From positions 1 to 25,686 of the IMG/VR virus record IMGVR_UViG_3300042456_000433: 25,686 nucleotides of DNA; one strand, written 5' to 3'. A model generated the notes under the pieces. It was not told where the DNA came from. It saw only the letters and a program-made list of their open reading frames with translations, and ran no database searches. The translations under genes were made by a program, and so were the position numbers. Below, piece after piece: positions 1-5,710 of the stretch; the stretch's first letter is position 1; each line of letters begins with the position of its first letter. This DNA is from a virus.

Positions 1-75
1 GCATACTGTGAATCCAGAGGCGAAGGTCTTGGGCTCTTGCACCGCCTTTACGGTGCCGTTAATAGTTACTTTCAT
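1..75 (-). CDS. SSB-like protein, 5' part only (duplicate of the 25284-25634 gene)
   Basis: This is the first 25 codons of the SSB-like gene, present a second time because of the 127-bp terminal repeat. The ATG is at 75-73 and the frame runs off the window edge. It is not a second gene; the full copy is at 25284-25634. Its start overlaps the end of the upstream gene (59-340) by 17 bases. Confidence 0.9.
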   Translation of the reverse strand, partial: MKVTINGTVKAVQEPKTFASGFTVC

Positions 76-127
76 TAATAAAGGATTTGATAAAACGTGC
101 CATTTGGGTCTGTGTCCATCGGCCGCG
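1..127. repeat. Terminal direct repeat, left copy (circle junction)
   Basis: Bases 1-127 are identical to bases 25560-25686. The overlapping reading frames continue correctly across the join, so the sequence is a circular or circularly permuted molecule with 25,559 unique bases. A length of exactly 127 is what an assembler using a 127-mer leaves at the ends of a circle, so this is probably not a biological terminal repeat. Confidence 0.95.
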
Positions 128-340
128 GGAATCGGGCCGGTCGAGGTGCGCCAAGAGGCGCAGGTTGAGGTGGTGGTAGGTCTGGTCGTCCATCGGCCCG
201 TACATGATGGCGTCGAGGGTTGCCTCGTCATCCCACAGGACCGTGCACAGCATAAGTGACTCGAGGCGAACGCGTCGCACCTCGATGAGCGTGGTGCTGT
301 CCAGCTCTGCCTCGTCGAAGAAGTCGTCAAGCTCGCTCAT
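59..340 (-). CDS. Hypothetical acidic phage protein, 93 aa
   Basis: I do not recognise this protein. It starts with an acidic stretch (MSELDDFFDEAELD) and ends with a basic helical tail (TQTQMARFIKSFINE). I chose the ATG at 340-338 because it overlaps the preceding membrane-protein gene by only 14 bases; the open frame continues upstream to 403, but that part lies inside the neighbour. Its 3' end overlaps the SSB start by 17 bases, which places it in the early operon just before SSB. It has no membrane segment or cysteine motif. A role in replication or recombination is only a guess from position. Confidence 0.7.
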   Translation of the reverse strand: MSELDDFFDEAELDSTTLIEVRRVRLESLMLCTVLWDDEATLDAIMYGPMDDQTYHHLNLRLLAHLDRPDSRGRWTQTQMARFIKSFINESNY

Positions 341-527
341 TGGGATCGCCCAGGATTTCGTCCAGGATAGCCTCGACGTCGGTGGTCCACAGCTTGCTTT
401 CAAGGACGCGGATGCGTGCGTTTGCTTTTGCTAATCTCCAGCGCAAGTCAAGGTTGTTTACCAACAAATAACCGAGCACGATGATGCCTACAATCCATGC
501 CCATATCGCGTGCAGCTCGGTTATCAT
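327..527 (-). CDS. Small membrane protein with cytoplasmic coiled coil, 66 aa
   Basis: The N-terminal part (about residues 6-24, rich in W, I, V, L and G) is one membrane-spanning helix. It is followed by a charged, heptad-like helix (about 26-50) and an acidic tail. The ATG at 527-525 overlaps the stop of the upstream gene as ATGA, indicating translational coupling. It lies among early genes just before SSB, far from the lysis cassette, so a membrane-anchoring or host-takeover role is as likely as lysis. No family recognised. Confidence 0.7.
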   Translation of the reverse strand: MITELHAIWAWIVGIIVLGYLLVNNLDLRWRLAKANARIRVLESKLWTTDVEAILDEILGDPNERA

Positions 528-910
528 AGCTCGTCCTCACCTACCGCGCCCAGTTCGTACATGCCCACCAGCTTAAGCACCACCCGCGACAGCGCGCGCT
601 TCTCGCACATGGCCACGGGGTAGGGGTTGGTGTTGTTCGCCTTGCTCGTCTCGCCAAAGCTGGAGATGACGTGCGGGCTGCCGTCCTTGCGTGCCATCGT
701 GCCAGTGGCTTTGATGACGTACCGGCCGGCCTCCGGGTCTGACCACTCCAGCACCGTCTCGAAAATCACCACGATGCCGAGGTGGGCCTGGAGGTAGTCG
801 ATGCCCTGCCGGGTCACGATGATGAAGCCTCGCTTGTCTTTGTGGAAATGGTGCGGCGCCATGTTGTAGGCCGCTGCCAGCTTCCGGAACTCCTCAACTG
901 GCTGGCCCAT
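524..910 (-). CDS. Putative single-strand annealing / recombination protein, 128 aa
   Basis: The protein has an N-terminal helical part (LAAAYNMAPHHFHK), a central beta-rich part (residues 28-85: reading of a target such as FIIVTRQGIDYL, then YVIKATGTMARKDG), and a conserved-looking C-terminal patch NPYPVAMCEKRALSRVVLKL at 95-114. That layout (beta core followed by a P-V-A-x-x-E-K-R-A helix) resembles small phage proteins related to the Rad52/Erf annealing group, and the gene lies in the early operon a few genes before SSB. The link to annealing proteins is inference from the pattern, not a firm family match. It overlaps the upstream 50-aa gene by 17 bases and ends in an ATGA overlap with the next gene. 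Confidence 0.6.
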   Translation of the reverse strand: MGQPVEEFRKLAAAYNMAPHHFHKDKRGFIIVTRQGIDYLQAHLGIVVIFETVLEWSDPEAGRYVIKATGTMARKDGSPHVISSFGETSKANNTNPYPVAMCEKRALSRVVLKLVGMYELGAVGEDEL

Positions 911-1046
911 GGATGCGTCGGTCGATGAGGGTGAGTGCCATGGCGATGCCGAGGGACAGCTGCGGATTGAGGGCTTTGATGGCGTTGTCTACGCCTTGCA
1001 GTTCTGCGCGCAGGTCGCGCATGGCTTGGATTGTTTCCGGTGTCAT
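894..1046 (-). CDS. Small helical protein, 50 aa
   Basis: This short gene begins with MTPETIQAMRDLRAELQG and ends with DRRIHGPAS. The ATG at 1046-1044 overlaps the stop of the preceding gene as ATGA, the same coupling used throughout this operon, and its stop lies 17 bases inside the next gene. The predicted protein is mostly one or two amphipathic helices. Coupling and tight packing are the main evidence that it is real. No function can be assigned. Confidence 0.65.
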   Translation of the reverse strand: MTPETIQAMRDLRAELQGVDNAIKALNPQLSLGIAMALTLIDRRIHGPAS

Positions 1047-1480
1047 TGCTTGATGGTTTCAAGGTTGATAGCCTCCTGTACGGAGATGGGGTCAAAAGGT
1101 TTCCATCCGAGAATCTCGAATGGTCCGCGGAGCGGGTCAGTGCCCCACCAGCGAGGCTCACCTTGGATGGTGCGATCAACCTGGTACCGGATGCGCGAAG
1201 GGTCTCCGACGGCTTTCCAGCGGTAAGCGATGAGGCACCATGTTTCCTGTGTAGGCAACTCTTTCCAGTGCTTCCAGGTTGTGAAATCGATATCCGACAT
1301 TGTGGGTGTGGTTTGGGTGTTAGTGATGGGATTTGCCGCCAGCTGTCGCTGCTCGTACGGCAGCAGCTCTTCGGCACGCAGGAGCACGTTGGCGACGTGT
1401 GGGAACTCCTCGAGCAGCTTGCGGTTGTGCTCCAGCTCGTCGCTGATGTAGTCGATAAGCACCTGTAGTGCTGTTCTCAT
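1043..1480 (-). CDS. Hypothetical early protein, 145 aa
   Basis: The first 50 residues are helical and charged (for example DELEHNRKLLEEFPHVANVL). A polar linker (residues 50-62) follows, then a tryptophan-rich region (62-130, with TWKHWKELP and RWWGTDPL) that may be a small beta domain. The internal methionine at about residue 61 could be an older separate start, so the protein may be a fusion of two small phage proteins. The ATG at 1480-1478 lies 12 bases after the upstream stop. No family recognised. Confidence 0.7.
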   Translation of the reverse strand: MRTALQVLIDYISDELEHNRKLLEEFPHVANVLLRAEELLPYEQRQLAANPITNTQTTPTMSDIDFTTWKHWKELPTQETWCLIAYRWKAVGDPSRIRYQVDRTIQGEPRWWGTDPLRGPFEILGWKPFDPISVQEAINLETIKQ

Positions 1481-1492
1481 TTCTTGTCCGGG

Positions 1493-1639
1493 TCAATCAT
1501 TATAGTACTCTTCTTCCCAGCCGCATTTATTCTCGTCACAGTAGCAATCTCCACGGTCAGCATCCCAATAATCCTCACCATCTTCAAACACCTTTCCGCA
1601 ATGCGTGCAACTTTCGATTGTTTGTGTCCTGCGTTTCAT
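1493..1639 (-). CDS. Cysteine-rich zinc-ribbon-like microprotein, 48 aa
   Basis: The protein contains CTHC at residues 11-14, then C32, C34 and C39 in an acidic context ending WEEEYYND. Five cysteines and a histidine in 48 residues suggest a small metal-binding fold, though the second half (C-Y-C then C) is not a standard CxxC. The ATG at 1639-1637 overlaps the upstream stop as ATGA. Small zinc-ribbon proteins are common among phage early genes. DNA, RNA or protein binding cannot be told apart here. Confidence 0.7.
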   Translation of the reverse strand: MKRRTQTIESCTHCGKVFEDGEDYWDADRGDCYCDENKCGWEEEYYND

Positions 1640-1815
1640 TCGTCATTCTTGTTCGGGTCAATCTTGCGGATTTGCTCCCAGCCACACGCCGGGCTGTCCG
1701 GCTCCTGTGTCCAATACGTGATGTCTACAACCTTCCGCACAAAGGTGGCTTCTACCCAGTCCTGGTCATCGTCGTCCCGCACTTCCACCCGCTCGCCGTA
1801 TTTGAACTTGCTCAT
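1636..1815 (-). CDS. Small acidic protein with SH3-like barrel pattern, 59 aa
   Basis: The protein starts MSKFKYGERVEVRDDDDQDW, continues with ATFVRKVVDITYW, and ends near CGWEQIRKIDPNK. The order (G-x-x-V-x-V-R, an acidic turn, W, A-x-F-V, then W-x-x-I-R-K-I) is the pattern of small SH3-like beta barrels seen in many phage early proteins. Both ends use ATGA overlaps (1815-1812 and 1639-1636), which strongly supports the gene. The function is unknown. Confidence 0.7.
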   Translation of the reverse strand: MSKFKYGERVEVRDDDDQDWVEATFVRKVVDITYWTQEPDSPACGWEQIRKIDPNKNDE

Positions 1816-2048
1816 GACTGTTGAATACGCTGTTGGTCACTTGACATCACAGATTGTGACCTCGTGTTGTTGTAGTACGCCGTGCGCAGCTTCTCGCGCA
1901 GCTGGTACTTGAAGTCCTCGAGGATGCGCTCGAGGTCGCGCTCCCATTGCAGCTCTTCCTGCCAGGCGTTAAAGCTCTCAGGCGCCCGCTCCGGCATCGA
2001 CGTGGATGCGATGCGCGGGCCTTCGACGGTGTAGTGGTTGCGTGCCAT
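1812..2048 (-). CDS. Hypothetical helical protein, 78 aa
   Basis: The protein is polar and mainly helical between residues 28 and 58 (WQEELQWERDLERILEDFKY), with a serine/glutamine-rich tail. The ATG at 2048-2046 shares one base with the upstream stop, and its own stop overlaps the next ATG. The N-terminal 25 residues are proline- and serine-rich and probably disordered. I do not recognise the family. Confidence 0.65.
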   Translation of the reverse strand: MARNHYTVEGPRIASTSMPERAPESFNAWQEELQWERDLERILEDFKYQLREKLRTAYYNNTRSQSVMSSDQQRIQQS

Positions 2049-2287
2049 CAGTAGCCATAGGTAAAGTCGAGGTAGGCCTCAATTTGATTGCGCAGATCGT
2101 CGCTGCACTGCATCACCTCGGTCACGTCGATGTTCAACTTGCCGCACCACAGGGTGACCTTGTGGATGTCGATGTGGCTCTCGTCCGGTCCAGGTCCGCT
2201 CTTGTCTGTCCACCCTTCGAATTCAACTTCGAAAGTCACGTCTTCTACCTCCATCTCGGAGATTGGAATATCCAAGTAATCTTTCAT
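2048..2287 (-). CDS. Hypothetical acidic early protein, 79 aa
   Basis: It begins MKDYLDIPISEMEVEDVTFE. Residues 13-55 look like three or four beta strands and the C-terminal part is helical (TEVMQCSDDLRNQIEAYLDF). I chose the ATG at 2287-2285 rather than the upstream extension to 2419, which is out-of-frame sequence of the neighbouring gene. It lies 28 bases after the first early gene. Function unknown. Confidence 0.65.
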   Translation of the reverse strand: MKDYLDIPISEMEVEDVTFEVEFEGWTDKSGPGPDESHIDIHKVTLWCGKLNIDVTEVMQCSDDLRNQIEAYLDFTYGY

Positions 2288-2315
2288 GTGTTTGTTTGGG
2301 TTTGATGTGTCAGGA

Positions 2316-2588
2316 TCACTTGGCCAACTTGGCCATCTTCTTCTCAAACCACGTCCACGGGTTCGTGTAGGTCGTGCCGGTGTCGCCGTTGCTTGCTTTG
2401 ATGGGCAACCACGCGCCATTAACTTCTTCGAAGCAAACTACCCAGTTACCGAACCACGCAATCGCTTGCGTCTCAAATGTGCGGCCTTCGCAGACGTAGC
2501 CGCTGATGTAAGAGAGGCCGCAATTAGCGTATTCCACACTGAATTTAGAGGCAACTTGCTGAATTTGAGCGGTTTGGTAGGTGGTCAT
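2316..2588 (-). CDS. First gene of the early operon, hypothetical, 90 aa
   Basis: The protein starts MTTYQTAQIQQVASKFSVEY and contains paired hydrophobic/aromatic segments (AIAWFGNWVVCFEEVNGAW) and a lysine-rich end (FEKKMAKLAK). The ATG at 2588-2586 is about 20 bases downstream of the expected transcription start of the promoter at 2646-2614, so it is the first gene transcribed. A longer frame to 2729 exists, but it would run through the promoter and terminator and is not used here. The family is not recognised. Confidence 0.65.
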   Translation of the reverse strand: MTTYQTAQIQQVASKFSVEYANCGLSYISGYVCEGRTFETQAIAWFGNWVVCFEEVNGAWLPIKASNGDTGTTYTNPWTWFEKKMAKLAK

Positions 2589-2613
2589 GGCCGTGTGTGT
2601 TTGTTTGACCCCA

Positions 2614-2646
2614 CAAACATATGGCACCTTCCTCACCCCCTGCAAA
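2614..2646 (-). promoter_or_regulatory. Bacteroidota-type promoter for the early operon
   Basis: On the minus strand TTTG (2646-2643) is followed after 21 bases by TATGTTTG (2621-2614). This fits the known primary sigma factor consensus of Bacteroidota (-33 TTTG, -7 TAnnTTTG). Transcription should start near 2607, giving a leader of about 20 bases before the ATG at 2588. It lies directly downstream of the late terminator, in the only clear regulatory gap of the genome besides 21498-21674. Confidence 0.75.
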
Positions 2647-2679
2647 TTTTCTGCAAACATTTTTACATGAGAGGTACAA

Positions 2680-2713
2680 ACAAGAAAGCCCCACCCCTCG
2701 TTAGGGGCAGGGC
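2680..2713 (-). terminator. Rho-independent terminator closing the late region
   Basis: On the minus strand an 11-bp stem (arms 2713-2703 and 2698-2688, with GCCC...CCCT and AGGGG...GGGC ends) closes a 4-base loop (AACG). The two internal G-T positions would pair as wobbles in RNA, which holds only on the minus strand. It is followed by the T-rich stretch CTTTCTTG. It lies about 40 bases past the last late gene (stop at 2754) and just before the early promoter. Confidence 0.8.
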
Positions 2714-2753
2714 CAACCAGATCAAACAAATCAGCCAGTACGAACTGTGCGTA

Positions 2754-2981
2754 CTACTCCGCGAAAGATAGGCACAACGGCGTCACAGCGACCGCGCAAA
2801 GTGCAACGGCTGGCCAGCTCATGCCGTGGGCTATGATGTCATTGCAGGCGGTCAGGGCGATGACGCCACCGATGGTGCGCTTTGCCGACCACCGCTTGAG
2901 GTCACCTTTCGTCTTAAAGACCTCAGTGATGTCGAGGTTCAGCTTGCCGAATAGCGAAGCGAAGTCAAGGCCAGGCTTCAC
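2754..2981 (-). CDS. Putative holin-like membrane protein, 75 aa
   Basis: The protein starts at GTG (2981-2979), overlapping the preceding stop as GTGA. A short N-terminal part (FASLFGKLNLDITEVF) is followed by a basic stretch (KGDLKRWSAKR, about 27-38) and two hydrophobic segments, one near IGGVIALTACNDII and one near WPAVALCAVAVTPLCLSF. Two closely spaced membrane helices in a short protein beside an endolysin fit a class II-like holin, but sequence alone does not prove it. An ATG start further upstream (to 3137) would run through the overlapping small gene and is rejected. It is the last gene before the terminator. Confidence 0.6.
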   Translation of the reverse strand: MKPGLDFASLFGKLNLDITEVFKTKGDLKRWSAKRTIGGVIALTACNDIIAHGMSWPAVALCAVAVTPLCLSFAE

Positions 2982-3139
2982 TTCTTCGGCTTGCCCAGTA
3001 CGATTGCGTTCACGACGCGCTTCACGACGTCTACCCAGCTGTCGTCCGCTTCGCTCTCCGTCAGAGCTGTCAACGTTCCCAGAAGAGAGAGCAGGGCCAG
3101 CGTGAGTTCCGCCCAGTTTTCGATAAGGAAGTCCCACAT
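2978..3139 (-). CDS. Small membrane protein of the lysis region, 53 aa
   Basis: The protein starts MWDFLIENWAELTLALLSLL and has one hydrophobic helix (about residues 9-25), an acidic middle (TESEADDSW) and a short basic end (GKPKK). The ATG at 3139-3137 lies 13 bases after the phosphoesterase stop, and the stop overlaps the next gene as GTGA. Small proteins of this layout recur near the lysis genes of Bacteroidota phages. Possible roles are holin, antiholin or lysis accessory. It is read in a different frame from the longer open frame at 2754-3137. Confidence 0.65.
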   Translation of the reverse strand: MWDFLIENWAELTLALLSLLGTLTALTESEADDSWVDVVKRVVNAIVLGKPKK

Positions 3140-3152
3140 GGTTCAGTGTTGG

Positions 3153-3965
3153 TTAGTGTGCTTCGGTGAAGGTAGTCACAACCTTGGCTTGCTCTTTTTC
3201 GCCCTTGTAGATGCGCTGGACGCATGCATCCATCCACCACCCGCCCAAGCGTGGCTGTGCAAAGCCTTTCTCTACCTCCCATCCTGCAAAACGGTCGAGC
3301 ATCTTGTAGCTGCCCAGCTTCACATGGTGTACGGTCTCCTCGCGCAGGCTCATGTTCTGCGCGATGCGCTCCACTGTCATCGGCACGTGCCACTTCTGGT
3401 GGGTGTGTCCGCTGACGATGACGTCCGCGTCCGGCCATTCCTTCTGGTCCAGGTCGACGTTCAGCACGCCCTTGCTCCTCGGCGCGTTGCCTCCGTACCC
3501 GTGGTGAAAGTGCATGAGCATCGGCATCAGGTTCATCTTGATGTTGCGCGTGAGCTGCACCTTGATCCACCCGCTATAGCTACCAGGCGAAACTATGCCG
3601 CCCATGCCTTGGCACAGCCGGTCGATGGGTGAGGTGCTCAGGCGCTTCTCGATGTTGGTCTCGTGGTTGCCGCGTCCCATGAACAGCCACCTGTCGGCGT
3701 AGGGCTGGAGGAATTCGATGCTGTCGTTGATGACGTCGTCGAGGTAGGTGATGGACTTGTACTCTGGTCGCAGTCCGGCGTAGCTGCGCCGTGGATCGTA
3801 CATGCCCTGCATGAGGTCGAACCAGTCCCCAAAACAAAAGACCGCGGCATCTCTTGCCACGGCCTCGTCGAGGTGCCGCTTCAGCCTGTCGCGGTCGCAC
3901 TTGACGCTGTCGAAGTGGACGTCTGACAGGAGCAGGAATCGTGCGGGCTCGTTGGTGCTTCGCAC
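3153..3965 (-). CDS. Calcineurin-like metallophosphoesterase, about 270 aa
   Basis: All metal-binding blocks of the calcineurin-like phosphoesterase family are present in order: SDVHFD (about residues 14-19), GDWFD (46-50), GNHE (99-102), a histidine-rich strand MHFHHG (151-156) and GHTH (186-189). The enzyme should therefore be an active two-metal phosphoesterase, acting on a nucleotide, nucleic acid or phosphoprotein that cannot be named. The start is unclear. GTG at 3965-3963 is the first usable codon after the endolysin stop at 4006. The frame immediately upstream (TTWSTSYV) also looks like protein but has no standard start outside the endolysin gene. The gene sits between endolysin and small membrane proteins, an unusual place for such an enzyme. 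Confidence 0.85.
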   Translation of the reverse strand: MRSTNEPARFLLLSDVHFDSVKCDRDRLKRHLDEAVARDAAVFCFGDWFDLMQGMYDPRRSYAGLRPEYKSITYLDDVINDSIEFLQPYADRWLFMGRGNHETNIEKRLSTSPIDRLCQGMGGIVSPGSYSGWIKVQLTRNIKMNLMPMLMHFHHGYGGNAPRSKGVLNVDLDQKEWPDADVIVSGHTHQKWHVPMTVERIAQNMSLREETVHHVKLGSYKMLDRFAGWEVEKGFAQPRLGGWWMDACVQRIYKGEKEQAKVVTTFTEAH

Positions 3966-4005
3966 GTAGCTGGTGGACCATGTCGTCGGCCCGTGCTGCT
4001 TGAGC

Positions 4006-4374
4006 TTAGTATGTCCAGATGACGTCTTCAGGGAGGCTGGGGTCGTTGTCGACATGGATGAAGGTGTTGGCCACGCCGATGCGGTTGAAGCCTGCTTTGA
4101 TGCAGGCTGCGAGGATGGCGTAGCGTTGGGAGCTGTCGGGGCAGTGGATGTCCGCTGCGAAGCCGCGCAGGTGCGCGCTGTTCTTGGCCGTCTTGTAGCC
4201 CTTCTTTGCGAGGCTGTTGTGGTGGGCCTGGGTGCGGTACCCGCTGTTAATTTTGAAGGGAACCCCGGCGAGGTGGCGGGCCTCGTCAATCATAGCCAGG
4301 AACTCCTTGTCCATCTTCGCGCCGGAGCCGGGCGCATCGGGGCTGTCGAACTCGGACAGTTGGAAGTATCTCAT
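4006..4374 (-). CDS. M15-family peptidase endolysin, 122 aa
   Basis: This is a D-Ala-D-Ala carboxypeptidase-like zinc peptidase (M15A/M15_3 type) that would cut the peptidoglycan peptide for lysis. The conserved features are SGYRT (residues 44-48), the zinc ligands H68 and D75 in SAHLRGFAADIH, and H107 with D109 in FIHVD. The start MRYFQLSEFD at 4374 is a typical beginning of phage M15 endolysins. A TTG at 4395 overlapping the upstream stop is an alternative. The protein is a single catalytic domain without a signal peptide, so it needs a holin. Small membrane proteins on both sides are candidates. Confidence 0.88.
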   Translation of the reverse strand: MRYFQLSEFDSPDAPGSGAKMDKEFLAMIDEARHLAGVPFKINSGYRTQAHHNSLAKKGYKTAKNSAHLRGFAADIHCPDSSQRYAILAACIKAGFNRIGVANTFIHVDNDPSLPEDVIWTY

Positions 4375-4391
4375 GCGGTGGGTGTACCAGT

Positions 4392-4607
4392 TCAACGCTC
4401 GAGGCGAGCCAACAGCTGCGCGAGCGTGAGCTCAATTTTATGGATGCTGTCAACTATCTCCCGGAGCTGCTTGCGTGTGTCGTTGTCATTCAGCTCCAGC
4501 TGTATCACTCGGGACTTCAGCCGTGCGACGTCGTTGCTCATCTTGACGTAGATGCCGGCCACGGCGCCAAGGACCGCAAATAGTGAGATGACAGTATCGA
4601 TGCCCAT
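4392..4607 (-). CDS. Membrane-anchored coiled-coil protein, 71 aa (lysis accessory?)
   Basis: One N-terminal membrane helix (about residues 5-21, VISLFAVLGAVAGIYV) is followed by a long heptad-like helix (about 26-70) rich in L, I, R, E and N. The gene lies 17 bases upstream of the endolysin ATG. This layout is common just before Bacteroidota phage endolysins. It could be a holin, an inner-membrane spanin-like protein or a coiled-coil regulator. The lipid-exposed segment is clear; the exact role is not. Confidence 0.72.
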   Translation of the reverse strand: MGIDTVISLFAVLGAVAGIYVKMSNDVARLKSRVIQLELNDNDTRKQLREIVDSIHKIELTLAQLLARLER

Positions 4608-4631
4608 GACGGCGAATATACTGCAAGCGAA

Positions 4632-4772
4632 TTACCTGCCTTGGCCGCGGTATGGCTTGCGCCAGTTCTTCCCGCGCTTGTGCGTGCGCTGCTTTGTCTT
4701 GGCGTGTACGCCGGGCCTGCTCACCTGCCGATTGATGCGGACGGGTTGGGCCTGTGCTTTAGCCTTCGCCAT
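4632..4772 (-). CDS. Small strongly basic protein, 46 aa
   Basis: The protein starts MAKAKAQAQPVRINRQ and ends KPYRGQGR, with GVHAKTKQRTHKRGKN in the middle. About one third of its residues are K, R or H. The ATG at 4772-4770 overlaps the previous gene by 14 bases. Short basic proteins ending in a Y-R-G-Q-G motif are familiar to me from Bacteroidota phages between tail and lysis genes, where they are called hypothetical. It may bind nucleic acid or be a virion component; neither is shown. Confidence 0.7.
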   Translation of the reverse strand: MAKAKAQAQPVRINRQVSRPGVHAKTKQRTHKRGKNWRKPYRGQGR

Positions 4773-5001
4773 GTTGTGGGAATGGGTTGGGGTCAGTCCA
4801 GTCAGGTTGTGCTACCAAGTTGAGAGCCTCTTCATAGCTTATCCAGCGGTCGTTTACGTCAAAGTTTGGGGCGCGTTCTACTATGTAATACTGTCCATCT
4901 ATTCTCGCCCGCTGGGTTTGGGCAGTGCCCATAAGTCCATCAAACGGGATCCGCTCAAATACCTCGCGGCTTACTACGCGGTAGAATCTTTCAGAGTCCA
5001 T
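4759..5001 (-). CDS. Hypothetical protein following the tail genes, 80 aa
   Basis: It starts MDSERFYRVVSREVFERIPF, contains a strand-rich middle (ARIDGQYYIVER) and a helix (SYEEALNLVAQ), and ends with a proline-rich tail. The ATG at 5001-4999 overlaps the LamG gene by 11 bases. The small alpha/beta layout fits a tail-fibre assembly or lysis-region protein, but I do not recognise a family. Confidence 0.65.
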   Translation of the reverse strand: MDSERFYRVVSREVFERIPFDGLMGTAQTQRARIDGQYYIVERAPNFDVNDRWISYEEALNLVAQPDWTDPNPFPQHGEG

Positions 5002-5710
5002 AGAGTCGGCGGTGTGCGTTGTAGTTCTGCTTTACTTCTGCTGCGGTCAGGCCTTTGCCTTTGTAGATTCTGATTTGAGCCACTTTGCCGTCAAGATATA
5101 CGCCGGGCTCGTTAATGATACGGCCTACGTAGTAGCGTCCTCTGTCAGTAAAAGATGAACTCAAGGTGGCGGTTTTATCCAGCGAGTTGTTGATGTATAG
5201 CCGCGTCTGATTGCTTGCGGTGCTCGTTCTGCTTAACACAATGTGATACCAGTTTCCGGTCGATAGGTTTGACGTGCTCGAAAAGACGTCAGACGTATTT
5301 CTGTAAAATCTCAAATTCCCTCCGGAAGTAATGTAGTCAGTGAGGGATTCACTCGTTGTTGGTGACGTAATACGGCGCGGGTCCAAAATTGATGGACCGG
5401 TGCTGATGCTGTCGTATTTTACCCATACCTCCCATGTAAATGCACCAGTCCCAAAGCCGAACGGCGTGCCCGTGGTGCTCGAATCTTCGGCATAATCGTT
5501 CACCCCGTCTAAATCAAATACGCCTCCGTTGTCTGTGCTGTAGGTAGGAGTGTTGTACAATGTCGCATTGTTAGCGTTCGTCGACAGGTCGGTCCATGTG
5601 CTGCCCGTACCTCCGTAACTGTTCGGGTTGTGTGCCGACAGGTACAGCGACAGGCTACTCGTAACGATGCCCGGTGTCTTTGCCGCGCTCACTGCCTTTA
5701 GGAACATCAT
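4991..5710 (-). CDS. LamG / concanavalin-A-like lectin domain protein, 239 aa
   Basis: After a short leader (residues 1-20) the protein shows the LamG-3 pattern: WTDLSTNANNATL (about 39-51), FDLDGVNDYAE (65-75), FTWEVWVK (90-97), WYHIVLSR (153-160), RLYINNSLD (169-177) and a final KVAQIRIYKGKGLTAAEV segment. This fold typically binds carbohydrate. Its position right after the fibre gene, with an ATGA overlap, makes it a likely receptor-binding or fibre-tip protein that recognises host surface glycan. It has no visible catalytic motif. It could instead decorate the virion. Confidence 0.82.
   Translation of the reverse strand: MMFLKAVSAAKTPGIVTSSLSLYLSAHNPNSYGGTGSTWTDLSTNANNATLYNTPTYSTDNGGVFDLDGVNDYAEDSSTTGTPFGFGTGAFTWEVWVKYDSISTGPSILDPRRITSPTTSESLTDYITSGGNLRFYRNTSDVFSSTSNLSTGNWYHIVLSRTSTASNQTRLYINNSLDKTATLSSSFTDRGRYYVGRIINEPGVYLDGKVAQIRIYKGKGLTAAEVKQNYNAHRRLYGL

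Noticed and set aside
1-127. Biological terminal redundancy such as in T7-like phages
   Set aside because: The length equals a common assembler k-mer size, the repeat cuts through two genes, and the gene content is HK97-like, which does not normally use short direct terminal repeats.
2981-3137. Upstream part of the 127-codon frame as one holin gene
   Set aside because: The region instead codes the 53-residue membrane protein in another frame, linked to the shorter 75-residue gene by GTGA.
3965-4289. N-terminal extension of the phosphoesterase over the endolysin
   Set aside because: The extension is the endolysin gene read in another frame, rich in T, P, S and R as GC-rich shadow frames are.
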